From Planctomycetota bacterium (GTDB taxonomy: Bacteria > Planctomycetota > UBA1135 > UBA2386), in NCBI GenBank assembly GCA_020638655.1, contig JACKIC010000002.1:1-64000 (forward strand): 64,000 bases of DNA. The letters are read 5' to 3'. Under the pieces are notes generated by a model. That model saw only the letters and a program-made list of their open reading frames with translations, did no database searches and had not been told where the DNA came from. Numbering within the stretch: the stretch's first letter is position 1; each line of letters opens with the position of its first letter. This document shows positions 14,989 to 25,624 of this stretch, in pieces. Position numbers and translations under genes: made by a program.

Positions 14989-17532
14989 TCACGCGCGCGG
15001 CGTCGTCGTCGCCTCGCCGACGACGCGCAGCAGCTCCGCGGCGTCGAACGGCTTGGCCAGGAACGCGCAGTCCGGCGCGGCCGCGCTGCGCACCATCGAC
15101 TCGTCGTGGCCGCTCATCAGCACGATCGGCAGCGCCGGCTTGCGGCGCCGGATCGCCGTGCTCAGCGCCGCGCCGTCCATGTCGGGCATGGTGAAGTCGA
15201 TCACCGCCAGCTGGAAGCGCGAATCGGGCCGGTCCAGCTCCTGCAGCGCCGCCGCGCCGGACTCGACCACGGTGACCGTCAGCCCCTGCGACGACAGCAC
15301 GCGGCGCACGACGTTGCGCACCGTGGGTTCGTCGTCGACGACGAGCACACGCGTCGCCGCGGGCGCGACCGCGGCCGCGGGCTGCGCCGGGGTCTGTGCC
15401 GGCGCCGCCACGGCGTCGCCGGCGGCGCGCGGCAGGTAGACGACGAACTCGGCGCCGTGCCCCGGTTCGCTCTTCACCTCGACGACGCCGTGGTGGCGGC
15501 GCAGGATGCCGAACGCCGCGGCGAGGCCGATGCCGCGCCCCGGGAAGCGCGTCGAGAAGAACGGGTCGAAGATGCGGCGGATCGTCTCGGCGGTCATGCC
15601 TTGACCGGTGTCGGCGACCGACACGGCGACGCACGGCCGGTCGCGACCCGTGAACTCGCCGAACCAGTGCCCGGTGGGTGGGGAGCCGGGGATGGTGCGT
15701 TCGTCGACGCGGATCACGATGCGGCCGCGCTCGCCGATCGCCTCGTGAGCGTTGGTCAGCAGGTTCAAGAACACCTGTTCGAGCTGCGAGCGGTCGGCCT
15801 CGACCAGCAGCGGCGACGCGCCGAGCGCCACGTCGACCTCGATGCCGGCGCCGAACCCGGCGCGGGCGATCGGCAGCAGGCTTTCGAGCACGCCGCGCAG
15901 GTCGACGACCTGGCGGGTCTCGTTGTCGGCGCGCGCATAGGTCAGGATGTCCTTGCACAGTCGCGCGGCGCGGTCGCTCGAGGCCACGATCTGGTCGAGC
16001 AGGTCGCGGCTCGCAGCGTCCACCTGCGGGGTGAGCAGCAACAGCTGCGCGTTGCCCTTGACGCCGACCAGGATGTTGTTGAAGTCGTGCGCGAAGCCGC
16101 CGGCGAGCAGGCCGATGCTGTCCAGTCGCTCGAGCTGGCGCAGGTTGCCCTCGAGCGCCGCGCGCTCCTCCTGCGCCTTCTTGGCGGCCGCCATCTGCGT
16201 GACGAGCTGCGTGTTGGCCTGCTCGAGCCGGCGCTTGGCCCGCAGCAGCAGCAGCGCGAACAGGCCGCCGAGCACCAGGACGGTACCGCCGGCGCCGAGC
16301 AGCATGCGGGTCAGGCGCGCGTTCATCGCCGCGAGCTCCGCTTCGTGGCGGCGCTGGGTGGCGCGCAGGTCGAGGCGCAGGTGTTCGGTCTCGCGCCAGA
16401 AGCGGTCGCTCTCGCCGTGTTCCTGGTGCTGCGCGGCGATGCGGTCGAGTTCGACGCGCTGGTTGCTCGCGGCGCGCAGCCCCGCCTCGTCGCCGCGCGC
16501 CGACGCGACGCTGACCGCTGTCTCGAGGGCCGAATAGAGCCGCGCGTTCATCTGCATCGCCGCGAGCGTCGCCACCGACTCGTCGATCGCCGCCTTGGCG
16601 CCGTCGAGGTCGAGCGTGCGCAGGCTCAGGTAGGCGAGCCCCTGCAGCCCCAGGCCGAGCACCTCGCGGTCACCGTGCGCGCGGGCCGCGGCCACCGACC
16701 GGCGGATCATCTGCACCGCCGCCTCGGGGTCGACGTCGCTGAGCGCGCGGGCGAGCATGTTGGCGCAGATCGCCTCGATCGTGCGGCAGCCGAGGCGTTC
16801 GCTGTCGGCGAGCAGTTCGCGCAGCATGCTCTCGGCGCGCTCCTGCTCGTTCTTGCGGATCAGCGCGTCGGCGCGCAGCATGCGCAGCTCCAGCGTGGCC
16901 AGCGGGTCGTCCTGTCGCGCGGCGATCTCGTCGAGGCGGTCGAGCACGGCGAGCGGTTCCTCGGCGAACCCGACCACGTTGACGGCCTCCATCTCGCAGA
17001 CCAGCGCCAGCCGCGCGTCCTTGGCCTCGTCGGCGTCGTAGATGGCGCGGCGCAGGCGCGTGAGGCACTCGGGCAGCTCGTCGTAGCTCCAGTGGACCAG
17101 CGAGTAGGCGTGGCCGACGGTCGCGTGCAGCGCGAAGTCGACGCGATCGCCGAGCACCGCGGTCGCGCGCGCCAGGGTCGCCATCGCGGCGTCCTTGCCG
17201 ACGTTCTTGGCCTGCGCGCGCGCGAGCAGGGTCAGCGCGACGATCTCGGTGCGCTCGTCGCCGGCGGCCTCGGCGAGGTCGACGCAGCGCTGCGCGAGCT
17301 CGATGGCGGCCGGCAGGTCGTAGGCGAGCAGCAGCCGGGCCTCGGCCACCTGCGCCTGCAGGTGCGCCGCGCTGTTGGCCGGCGCCGCTGCCGTCGCGGC
17401 GCGGGCAGCGAGGAGCAACTCCTGACCCCGGACCGCGCCGCTGGCCAGCAGCGGCAGCAGCGTCGTCGACAGGAACAGCAGTGGCGAGAGGGACCGGCGA
17501 GGGTCGTGATGCGCCCGGCGAGAGTGCGTCAT
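14989..17532 (-). CDS. TPR-sensing hybrid histidine kinase with C-terminal receiver
   Basis: An 847-residue hybrid two-component protein. A signal/anchor segment (about 14-37) leads into an extracytoplasmic region of TPR-like helical repeats (~40-400). One membrane helix lies near 406-425. A coiled linker, a HisKA domain with phospho-acceptor His482 in GGFAHDFNN, and an HATPase domain (LLNLLTNAHEAI, DTGQGM, GRGIGLAAAFGIL) follow. The receiver domain has the acidic pair in VVDDEP, Asp779 in VIDFTMP and Lys in FLAKPF. Output is probably phosphotransfer to an unlinked protein, as no DNA-binding domain is present. It converges with the transglutaminase-esterase gene, 10 bases apart. Confidence 0.9.
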   Translation of the reverse strand: MTHSRRAHHDPRRSLSPLLFLSTTLLPLLASGAVRGQELLLAARAATAAAPANSAAHLQAQVAEARLLLAYDLPAAIELAQRCVDLAEAAGDERTEIVALTLLARAQAKNVGKDAAMATLARATAVLGDRVDFALHATVGHAYSLVHWSYDELPECLTRLRRAIYDADEAKDARLALVCEMEAVNVVGFAEEPLAVLDRLDEIAARQDDPLATLELRMLRADALIRKNEQERAESMLRELLADSERLGCRTIEAICANMLARALSDVDPEAAVQMIRRSVAAARAHGDREVLGLGLQGLAYLSLRTLDLDGAKAAIDESVATLAAMQMNARLYSALETAVSVASARGDEAGLRAASNQRVELDRIAAQHQEHGESDRFWRETEHLRLDLRATQRRHEAELAAMNARLTRMLLGAGGTVLVLGGLFALLLLRAKRRLEQANTQLVTQMAAAKKAQEERAALEGNLRQLERLDSIGLLAGGFAHDFNNILVGVKGNAQLLLLTPQVDAASRDLLDQIVASSDRAARLCKDILTYARADNETRQVVDLRGVLESLLPIARAGFGAGIEVDVALGASPLLVEADRSQLEQVFLNLLTNAHEAIGERGRIVIRVDERTIPGSPPTGHWFGEFTGRDRPCVAVSVADTGQGMTAETIRRIFDPFFSTRFPGRGIGLAAAFGILRRHHGVVEVKSEPGHGAEFVVYLPRAAGDAVAAPAQTPAQPAAAVAPAATRVLVVDDEPTVRNVVRRVLSSQGLTVTVVESGAAALQELDRPDSRFQLAVIDFTMPDMDGAALSTAIRRRKPALPIVLMSGHDESMVRSAAAPDCAFLAKPFDAAELLRVVGEATTTPRA

Positions 17533-17541
17533 CGGTGCGCG

Positions 17542-17547
17542 ATCCTA
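17542..17547 (-). promoter_or_regulatory. Possible -10 box TAGGAT of the sensor kinase
   Basis: Ends 9 bases before the ATG at 17532. No convincing -35. The gene may also be read through from the hydrolase 46 bases upstream. Confidence 0.3.
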
Positions 17548-17578
17548 GCGCGAAGCGCCGCGGAATCTCGCGGCAGGT

Positions 17579-18367
17579 TCAGGCGCGCAGGAACTGCAGC
17601 ACGCGCTCGAACGCGGCGGGGTTCTCGAGCAGCAGGCTGTGGCCCGCCTCCGGCAGGCACTCGTGCCCGGCGCCGGGGATCAGCGCGGCGGTGCGCGCGA
17701 CCTCGCCGGGCAGCGTCAGCGTGTCCTCGGCGCCGGCGAGGCACAGCGTCGGCCAGGTGACGCGCGCGCACAGGTCCTCGCCGTCGAACGCCTGCAGCGC
17801 CAGGCACTGCGCGCGCATGAACAGGCGCGACTCGGGGCTCGGCTTGGTGCTGCGCACGATGTCGTCGACGACGCCCTTACGCGCCTGGTGGAACGTCTCG
17901 CCGAACAGGAACGGCGCCGTCAGGTCGCCGAAGAAGCGGCCGTCGACCTCGGTGCAGAGCAGCTCGAACCAGCGGTAGATGCGCCGGCTGCGCTCGCTCT
18001 GCAGCGCCGAGCTGCACAGCATCACCAGCCGGTGGGCGGCGTCGCTGCCGGACGCCGCGGCCTGCAGGCCGACCTTGCCGCCCAGCGAGGTGCCGATCAA
18101 CGTCACCGGCGGCGGCAGGGTCGCGGCCACGGCCAGCACATCGGCGGCGGCGTCCGCGAAGTGGTAGGCGCCGCCCGGCAGCGGCGGCCCGGGCGGCAGG
18201 CCGACCGGGTCGATCGCGCAGCAGGTGAACCCCGAACGCGCGAAGCGCCGCGGCAGGGTGCCGAACAGGCGCGCGCCCGAGCCCAGGCCCGGGATCAGGA
18301 TCACGCCGGGGCCGTCGCCGTCCTGGGTGAAGTGGACCTCGCGGCCGTCGCGCAACACCGTCGGCAT
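17579..18367 (-). CDS. Alpha/beta hydrolase (serine hydrolase)
   Basis: A 262-residue alpha/beta-hydrolase fold enzyme resembling small-molecule esterase/lactonase hydrolases such as the PcaD/BioH group. It has the oxyanion segment LIPGLGSG, the nucleophile elbow GTSLGG (Ser), an acid in AGAEDTLT and the catalytic His in EAGHSLLLENP. No signal peptide, so cytoplasmic. Its ATG overlaps the TGA of the upstream peptidase gene by one base (TGATG), so it is translationally coupled to it. The substrate is unknown. Confidence 0.85.
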   Translation of the reverse strand: MPTVLRDGREVHFTQDGDGPGVILIPGLGSGARLFGTLPRRFARSGFTCCAIDPVGLPPGPPLPGGAYHFADAAADVLAVAATLPPPVTLIGTSLGGKVGLQAAASGSDAAHRLVMLCSSALQSERSRRIYRWFELLCTEVDGRFFGDLTAPFLFGETFHQARKGVVDDIVRSTKPSPESRLFMRAQCLALQAFDGEDLCARVTWPTLCLAGAEDTLTLPGEVARTAALIPGAGHECLPEAGHSLLLENPAAFERVLQFLRA

Positions 18368-19416
18368 CAGTTCTTCTTCACCACGTAGGCGCGTTCGATC
18401 TCGGGCAGCATCGTCAGCACGACGTCGGCGACGATCTGCAGGCTCTTGGGCGACATGTTGTCGAGGGTGTCGGTGGCGTTGTGCCAGTGCGGGTTGTCCT
18501 TGAGGTCGATCAGGTCGACCGCCGGGATGCCGACGTCGAGGAACGGCACGTGGTCGTCGCTGGCGGCCTCGGCGCGGCGGTAGAAGCTCTTCTGGTTGCC
18601 GGTGGCGACCGCGGCGCTCCAGGTGATGCGGCGCAGCAGGGTGGTGGAGTAGAGCTCTTCTTGGATGTGCAGCTCGGTGCGCCCGACCATGTCGAGCAGC
18701 ACCAGGGCCCGGATCGGCTCGGCCTCGCCGAGCAGCTCGGCGTCGCGCTGGCGCTTGACGAAGCGCTTGCTGCCGAACAGCGCGCGGGCCGCGTCGTTCC
18801 ACTTCCAGTCCAGGCTCTCCTCGCCGTCGAAGAACACCAGCTCGATCGTCGCCTCGCGCTCGGTCGCGGCGAGCACCGGCGCCAGGGCGAGCAGCAGGCC
18901 GACGCCGCTGCCGCCGTCGTTGGCGCCGACGAACGGGAAGTTGTGTTCGGCGTCGGGGTGGCCGGTGGTGCACTTGGTGTCGTGGTGGCAGGCCAGCACG
19001 ATGCGGTCCTTGCGCTTGCCGGGCAGCGACACGGACAGGTTGGTGAAGGTCTTGAGTTCCTTGCGGTCGGTCCAGGTGTCGCGCTGTACGGTCAGGCCCA
19101 GCTTCTCGAGCGCGGCGGCGATGTACTCGAGCTGCTGCGTCCAGCCGGGCATGCCGGTGTAGCGCGCGCCGAAGCCGACCAGCGTGCGTACGTGCTCGAA
19201 GGCCTTCTCGCCGGTGTCGGCGGGCGCGCGCACCGCGGTGAGCGGCAGCACGTCGCCCTGGTCGATCTCCGTCTGCGCGTAGCGATCGACGCCCGGGCGC
19301 TGACCGCTGGCGGCGGCGCCCGGTGTGGCGCTGCCGGCGTTGCGCTGCGTCAGGGTCACGCCCAGGCACGCGGCCAGCGCGCCGAGCACCAGGCAGGTCG
19401 TCAGCAAAGGGCGCAT
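18367..19416 (-). CDS. M28-family lipoprotein, glutaminyl-cyclase-like (copy B)
   Basis: A 349-residue predicted lipoprotein (lipobox LAAC near residue 17). It carries an M28 zinc-peptidase/glutaminyl cyclase fold: ACHHDTK, GANDGGSG, FFDGEESLDWKW, LLDMVGR and DDHVPFLDVGIPAV. The FDGEE ... W spacing and the following LFGSK resemble animal-type glutaminyl cyclases more than aminopeptidases. It would act outside the cytoplasmic membrane, on N-terminal Gln or on peptides. The start is the ATG at 19416, preceded by a good GAGGTG site; the GTG at 19434 is less likely. It is a paralogue of the gene 22 bases upstream. Confidence 0.82.
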   Translation of the reverse strand: MRPLLTTCLVLGALAACLGVTLTQRNAGSATPGAAASGQRPGVDRYAQTEIDQGDVLPLTAVRAPADTGEKAFEHVRTLVGFGARYTGMPGWTQQLEYIAAALEKLGLTVQRDTWTDRKELKTFTNLSVSLPGKRKDRIVLACHHDTKCTTGHPDAEHNFPFVGANDGGSGVGLLLALAPVLAATEREATIELVFFDGEESLDWKWNDAARALFGSKRFVKRQRDAELLGEAEPIRALVLLDMVGRTELHIQEELYSTTLLRRITWSAAVATGNQKSFYRRAEAASDDHVPFLDVGIPAVDLIDLKDNPHWHNATDTLDNMSPKSLQIVADVVLTMLPEIERAYVVKKN

Positions 19417-19438
19417 GATCACCTCGGGTCTCACGTCA

Positions 19439-20497
19439 CTACTTCTTGTCGCGGTTCTTGCCCAGGCAGAAGAGCTCGAGGTCGGGCAGCGCCGCGAGCG
19501 CCAGGTTGCCGGCGAACGCCAGCGCCGCCGGGTCCATCGCCGCGAGGTCGTCGTCGGGCGTGTGCCACCACTGCTCGTAGCCGGGCTCGACCTGCGGCTC
19601 CTGCCCGGGCTTCAGGCCCTGCAGGTGGGCGGGGATGCGGCGCGCGAAGTCGATCAGCAGCACCGACGGCACGCCGAAGCCCGAGAACGTGTTGTGGTCG
19701 TCGGTCGTGCCCCACTTGATGCCCTGCTGCTTGTAGTAGGCGTGCTCCTGGGCGGTCGGGAACTGGTAGATCCGGTCGGGGGTGCCGATCGCGGCGCCCG
19801 CCTTCTCGAAGAACTCCTGCAGCTGGCTGTGGGAGTTGCCGTCGCGGTCGATCTTGTAGTTCTTGCTGCCGATCAGGTCGAGCAGCACGAACGCCTTGAC
19901 GCGCTTGAGCGTGCCGTTGTCGCCCAGCCAGCGGCAGAACGCCTTGCTGCCGAGCAGCGCGCGGTCGTTGTTCCACTGGAAGTCGAGCGACTCCTCGGCG
20001 TCGATCCAGTAGAGCCAGACGTTGACCTTGGGCTTGGTCGGCCGGGACTTGAGCTCGCGCGCCATCTCGAGCAGCACCGCCGGTCCGCCGCCGCCGTCGA
20101 TCGCGCCGACGAACGGGAAATTGTGCGAGGCCTCGCTGTGGCCCTCGGTCAGCTTGGTGTCGTAGTGGGCGCCGTAGATCAGGATCGGCCCGCCCTTGGG
20201 GTCCTCGCCGTCGATCTGCACGAACAGGTTGCGGATCAGCCGCTTCTCCTTCTCGTGCATCTGCTCGTGCCGCTGCAGTTGCAGCCCCATGGTCTTGAGC
20301 TCGGCCTCGATGTAGTCCGCGGTCTTGCCCAGCGCGTCGGAGCCGAACGGCCGCGGCCCGAAGCCTACGAACTTCTGCACGTGGGTCATGGCGCGGGCGC
20401 CGTCGATCGGGCCCTTGCTGCCGCCGCCGCAGGCGTAGAACAGCAGGGCCGTGACGGCCGCGAGGAGGAGGAGCGAAGGGGTCCGGGCTCGGCGCAT
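19439..20497 (-). CDS. M28-family lipoprotein, glutaminyl-cyclase-like (copy A)
   Basis: A 352-residue predicted lipoprotein (lipobox YAC near residue 23). It has the same fold as its downstream paralogue: YGAHYDTK, GAIDGGGG, DAEESLDFQW, LLDLIGSK, TTDDHNTFSGFGVP and WHTPDDD. The metal-binding His/Asp/Glu/His set appears complete. Animal glutaminyl cyclases have closely comparable LDLIG, DDH-PF and WHT-DD segments. Pyroglutamate formation on exported proteins is therefore a reasonable prediction; aminopeptidase activity is the alternative. It is the first gene of a probable operon A-B-hydrolase. Confidence 0.82.
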   Translation of the reverse strand: MRRARTPSLLLLAAVTALLFYACGGGSKGPIDGARAMTHVQKFVGFGPRPFGSDALGKTADYIEAELKTMGLQLQRHEQMHEKEKRLIRNLFVQIDGEDPKGGPILIYGAHYDTKLTEGHSEASHNFPFVGAIDGGGGPAVLLEMARELKSRPTKPKVNVWLYWIDAEESLDFQWNNDRALLGSKAFCRWLGDNGTLKRVKAFVLLDLIGSKNYKIDRDGNSHSQLQEFFEKAGAAIGTPDRIYQFPTAQEHAYYKQQGIKWGTTDDHNTFSGFGVPSVLLIDFARRIPAHLQGLKPGQEPQVEPGYEQWWHTPDDDLAAMDPAALAFAGNLALAALPDLELFCLGKNRDKK

Positions 20498-20503
20498 CGC
20501 CGC

Positions 20504-20509
20504 ACGTTA
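20504..20509 (-). promoter_or_regulatory. Possible leaderless -10 box TAACGT
   Basis: On the minus strand the box ends 6 bases before the ATG of the M28 copy A gene. No clear -35 box. Confidence 0.35.
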
Positions 20510-20587
20510 GCAGTTGGCCCGCGCCGGCGCGGCGATTTCTGCCGCCGCGAGTCCGCGCTCGAAACCTTCATGGCTCGGGCCCATAGT

Positions 20588-20602
20588 GCCGATACGATCG
20601 GC
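20588..20602. promoter_or_regulatory. Perfect palindrome GCCGAT-ACG-ATCGGC upstream of prkA
   Basis: A 6-base inverted repeat with a 3-base centre lies in the divergent region between the M28 operon and prkA. It overlaps a -10-like TACGAT at 20593-20598. The position, 56 bases before the prkA ATG, suits an operator. Confidence 0.4.
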
Positions 20603-20658
20603 GGAACACGACCAGGGCGGAGCGCGTCCGTCCCGCCGCCGTGTGAGGGCGTTAGGAC

Positions 20659-22686
<2,028 letters not shown>

Positions 22687-22708
22687 GGCCAACGGAGGAG
22701 ACCTCACA

Positions 22709-23809
22709 GTGTCCGTGCGCCGCATCGACCAGGACCACACGCGCTTCCGCCAGATCGTGCGCGGCAAGGTCAAGCAGGACCTCAAGCGCTTCGTCAGCTC
22801 GGGCGAGCTGATCGGCAAGCAGGGCCAGAAGTACGTCACCATTCCGCTGCCGCAGATCACCCTGCCGAAGTTCCGCTTCGGCCAGAACCAGAAGCAGGGT
22901 GTCGGCCAGGGCGAGGGCGACGAAGGGCAGGAGGCGCCGGGCCAGGAAGCCGCCGGGCAACCGGGCGAAGAGGCGGGCGAACACACGATCGAGGTCGACG
23001 TCTCGCTCGAGGACCTCGCCAAGATCCTCGGTGAGGAGCTCGAGCTGCCCAACATCGAACCCAAGGGCCGCCAGAACCTGCGCGCCTCGGCGGGGCGCTA
23101 CACGGGCATCTCGCGCAACGGGCCGATGTCGCTGCGGCACTTCAAGCGCTCGTTCCGCGAGGCGCTCAAGCGCCAGATCGCGTCGGGCACCTACGACCCC
23201 GAGCACCCCGTGGTCGTGCCGATCCGCGACGACCTGCGCTTCCGTTCGCTGCAGACGCGCGAGATCCCGCAGGCCAGCGCCGCGATCGTCTACATGATGG
23301 ACGTGTCGGGCTCGATGGGGCGCGAGCAGAAGGAGATCGTGCGCATCGAGGCGTTCTGGATCGACACCTGGCTGCGCCATCAATACGAGAACCTGCAGGT
23401 GCACTACATCGTGCACGACGCCGTGGCGCACGAGGTCGACCAGCACACGTTCTTCCACCTGCGCGAGAGCGGCGGCACCAAGATCAGCTCGGCCTACGAG
23501 CTGTGCCTGCAGCTGATCCGCGACAAGTACCCCGCGCACGAGTGGAACGTCTACCCGTTCCACTTCAGCGACGGCGACAATTGGAGCGCGCGCGACACCG
23601 AGCACTGCGTGTCGCTGCTGCAGGACGGCGTGCTGCCGCTCTGCAACCAGTTCTGCTACGGCCAGGTCAAGAGCGCCTACGGCAGCGGCCAGTTCAAGAA
23701 GGACCTCGACGTGGCCTTCAAGAACGAGGAGAAGGTGGTGACCACCGACATCCAGGACCGCGACGGCATCCTGCCGAGCATCAAGGAGTTCCTGGGCAAG
23801 GGGCGGTAG
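22709..23809 (+). CDS. yeaH: YeaH/YhbH family protein (DUF444) with VWA fold
   Basis: A 366-residue DUF444 protein, the standard partner of PrkA. The N-terminal block RRIDQDHTRFRQIVRGKVK is typical. A low-complexity Gly/Gln/Glu-rich linker (residues ~70-95) precedes the conserved core. The VWA-like metal site DVSGS is at 198-202 in YMMDVSGSMG. The role is unknown but always linked with PrkA and SpoVR. The GTG start is set by GGAGGAG 8 bases upstream. It begins 22 bases after prkA. Confidence 0.95.
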   Translation: MSVRRIDQDHTRFRQIVRGKVKQDLKRFVSSGELIGKQGQKYVTIPLPQITLPKFRFGQNQKQGVGQGEGDEGQEAPGQEAAGQPGEEAGEHTIEVDVSLEDLAKILGEELELPNIEPKGRQNLRASAGRYTGISRNGPMSLRHFKRSFREALKRQIASGTYDPEHPVVVPIRDDLRFRSLQTREIPQASAAIVYMMDVSGSMGREQKEIVRIEAFWIDTWLRHQYENLQVHYIVHDAVAHEVDQHTFFHLRESGGTKISSAYELCLQLIRDKYPAHEWNVYPFHFSDGDNWSARDTEHCVSLLQDGVLPLCNQFCYGQVKSAYGSGQFKKDLDVAFKNEEKVVTTDIQDRDGILPSIKEFLGKGR

Positions 23810-23872
23810 GGATCGTCGGTGAACTGCCGGGGAACCGTCGGCGAACGTCGGCGAGTCGTCGGGCTGGGCGGG

Positions 23873-23900
23873 TTGACGCACCGCGCGGCAGCCGCAGAAT
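23873..23900 (+). promoter_or_regulatory. Putative promoter of the secreted protein gene at 23972
   Basis: TTGACG and CAGAAT are separated by 16 bases, giving a transcript leader of about 65 bases. A very similar TTGACG-N16-CAACAT lies upstream of asnS. This suggests the gene is not simply part of the prkA operon. Confidence 0.45.
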
Positions 23901-23971
23901 TCGGCGTCGCGGGCCGGCACCGGCTCCGGTGTGGGGGCGGTGCAAGAGGCGCGCGCCCGGAGAGAACCAAC

Positions 23972-24922
23972 ATGATGACGGTCCTCCATCGTGTCGCCGC
24001 AGCGCTGCTGCCGGCATCTGCGATCCTCATGGCCCAGACGCCGACGGTGACCGCGACGGTCACGCAGCCGCTCACGGTCTCCTCTAGCTATCCGAGCGCG
24101 CAGCAGAGCGTGCCGGCGGGGCCGTTGCCCGCTGCCGGGGTCAACCTCGCGGTGATCAGTTTGGGGTCGCCGCAGTTGCCCTCGCTGGCGAGCGCGACCC
24201 TGGACGCGATGCCGACCGCATCGGGGTTCCGGCTGCGCGCAGGGGGCAGTGCGGGGTCGAGCATGGCGTTCACGGTCGCCGGCGAGATCGTGTTGGACCT
24301 CACGCTGCCGTCTCCCGCGCCGGTGCTCGTGCGTCTCACCGGCACCGCGCAATGGGGCGGCACGGGCGTGGACATCCTGGTCGACCTCGACAACGACCAG
24401 ACCGTCGAGGCATTCCTCTCCCCGACCTCGCTCGGCCTCACCACGTTCGACATCGAGCTTGGCCTGAACGTCGGTCCGACCGGGCGGTCGATCCGGCTCG
24501 TCACCTCGGGCAGCGGCGCTGGCTTCTGGGCCAACGTCAGCGGGAGCACCGACCTCTTGCTGTCGTTCGTCGTCGGTGCGGCGCCCCTCTCGGCCTACGG
24601 CCCGGGCTGCTTCGAACTGGGCTGGAGCCGCGATGCCGTCGGCACCGCCACGCTGCAGTGCCCGGCGCCCGCCGGCTCACTCGCCGCCTTCGCGTTCGGC
24701 TTCACGCCGCGACAGATCGCGCTGCCGATCGCGCCGGGTTGCTTTCAACTGCTCGATCCGCTGGCTGCGGTCCTCGTGCTGCCGAGCAACGGCATCGCGA
24801 CGTTCACCCAGCCCGCGTTGGCGTTGCCGCCGGGACTCGACGTGCGCTTCCAGGCCGCCGTGTTCGACGCGGGTGGGGGACTGCAGACTTCGAACGGGCT
24901 GCTGATGACCGGACCGATGTGA
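23972..24922 (+). CDS. Secreted protein of unknown function with FG/YG-x-GC C-terminal domain
   Basis: A 316-residue exported protein with a signal peptide (about 1-21, ending LMAQ), a beta-rich Ser/Thr/Ala middle region and a C-terminal ~110-residue domain beginning SAYGPGCFE. That domain resembles the ends of four other secreted proteins in this window. No enzyme motif is visible. It sits between yeaH and spoVR, which are normally adjacent, and has its own candidate promoter, so it is probably a later insertion. Two ATGs (23972 and 23975) are possible starts after GGAGAG. Confidence 0.65.
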   Translation: MMTVLHRVAAALLPASAILMAQTPTVTATVTQPLTVSSSYPSAQQSVPAGPLPAAGVNLAVISLGSPQLPSLASATLDAMPTASGFRLRAGGSAGSSMAFTVAGEIVLDLTLPSPAPVLVRLTGTAQWGGTGVDILVDLDNDQTVEAFLSPTSLGLTTFDIELGLNVGPTGRSIRLVTSGSGAGFWANVSGSTDLLLSFVVGAAPLSAYGPGCFELGWSRDAVGTATLQCPAPAGSLAAFAFGFTPRQIALPIAPGCFQLLDPLAAVLVLPSNGIATFTQPALALPPGLDVRFQAAVFDAGGGLQTSNGLLMTGPM

Positions 24923-25006
24923 CGGTTCGTCGGCGGGGCTGTGTCCGGCCGGGTGGTGCGTGACAGCCTGCGGGTCACCTGCTTGCATTGCTTGCCGGAG
25001 GTGTCG

Positions 25007-25540
25007 ATGCCGCGCAAGACCGCAGTCCGCAAGAAGCCAGCCAAGAAGACCGCCAGGAAGGTCGCGAAGAAGCCGGTGCGCGCCCGCAGCGCAGCGCAGG
25101 GCAAGGTCGCCAGGACCCTGCCCGGTGCCAAGACCGGCAAGGCCAGCGCCGCGGCGCCCGCTGTCGGCGACGCGCCGGTCAGGGCCTACATCGCGAGCCT
25201 GCCGGCGGCGCAGCGCGCGATCGCCAGGCGCTTCGACACGCTGATCGGCAAGACGATCCCGGGCGTGCACCGCTGCATCAAGTGGGGCATGTCGTTCTAC
25301 GGCGCTGGCGACGGCTGGTTCGTGTCGTGCGGCGGCTTCGTCGACCACGTCAAGATCACGTTCCTGCACGGCACGAAGCTGAAACCCGTGCCGCCTGTCG
25401 GCACCGGCAAGTACACGCGCGGCGTCGATGTCGAGCACGCCAAGGACCTCGACGAGCAGCAGGTCGCCGCGTGGATCCTGCAGGCGAGCCGGTTCCCGGG
25501 GCTGGGTGCCGGGCGGAAGAAGGGCGCGGGGCGGAAGTGA
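25007..25540 (+). CDS. DUF1801 (YdhG-like) protein with lysine-rich N-terminal tail
   Basis: A 177-residue protein. The first ~60 residues are a Lys/Ala/Arg-rich, histone H1-like tail (repeats of KKPAKK / KKTARK type). The rest is a DUF1801 domain: AYIASLPAAQRAIARRFDTLI, then IKWGMSFYGAGDGWFVSC and FLHGTKL. The domain has an IscX/YdhG-like fold of unclear function; the tail suggests nucleic-acid binding, by inference. The start is fixed by GGAGGTG 3 bases before the ATG. It is the second gene interrupting the yeaH-spoVR pair. Confidence 0.75.
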   Translation: MPRKTAVRKKPAKKTARKVAKKPVRARSAAQGKVARTLPGAKTGKASAAAPAVGDAPVRAYIASLPAAQRAIARRFDTLIGKTIPGVHRCIKWGMSFYGAGDGWFVSCGGFVDHVKITFLHGTKLKPVPPVGTGKYTRGVDVEHAKDLDEQQVAAWILQASRFPGLGAGRKKGAGRK

Positions 25541-25548
25541 CGCGTTCG

Positions 25549-25577
25549 TTGGCCGGGGCGGGGATCCGGCTTAGGCT
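25549..25577 (+). promoter_or_regulatory. Putative spoVR promoter
   Basis: TTGGCC and TAGGCT are 17 bases apart; the -10 box is 47 bases from the ATG. This would give spoVR its own promoter after separation from prkA-yeaH. Confidence 0.35.
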
Positions 25578-25624
25578 CTGTCCACGGAACACCCGATGAC
25601 ACGGGCGGCTCCCGACCACGACCC

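Noticed and set aside
14530..17760. A 1076-codon plus-strand open frame opposite the sensor kinase
   Set aside because: Composition is Arg/Ala/His-rich with no domain. The minus strand encodes a complete hybrid histidine kinase.
23820..23872. Short repeats of CGTCGGCGA as a repeat array
   Set aside because: Only a few imperfect tandem copies over about 50 bases, not enough for an array or CRISPR.
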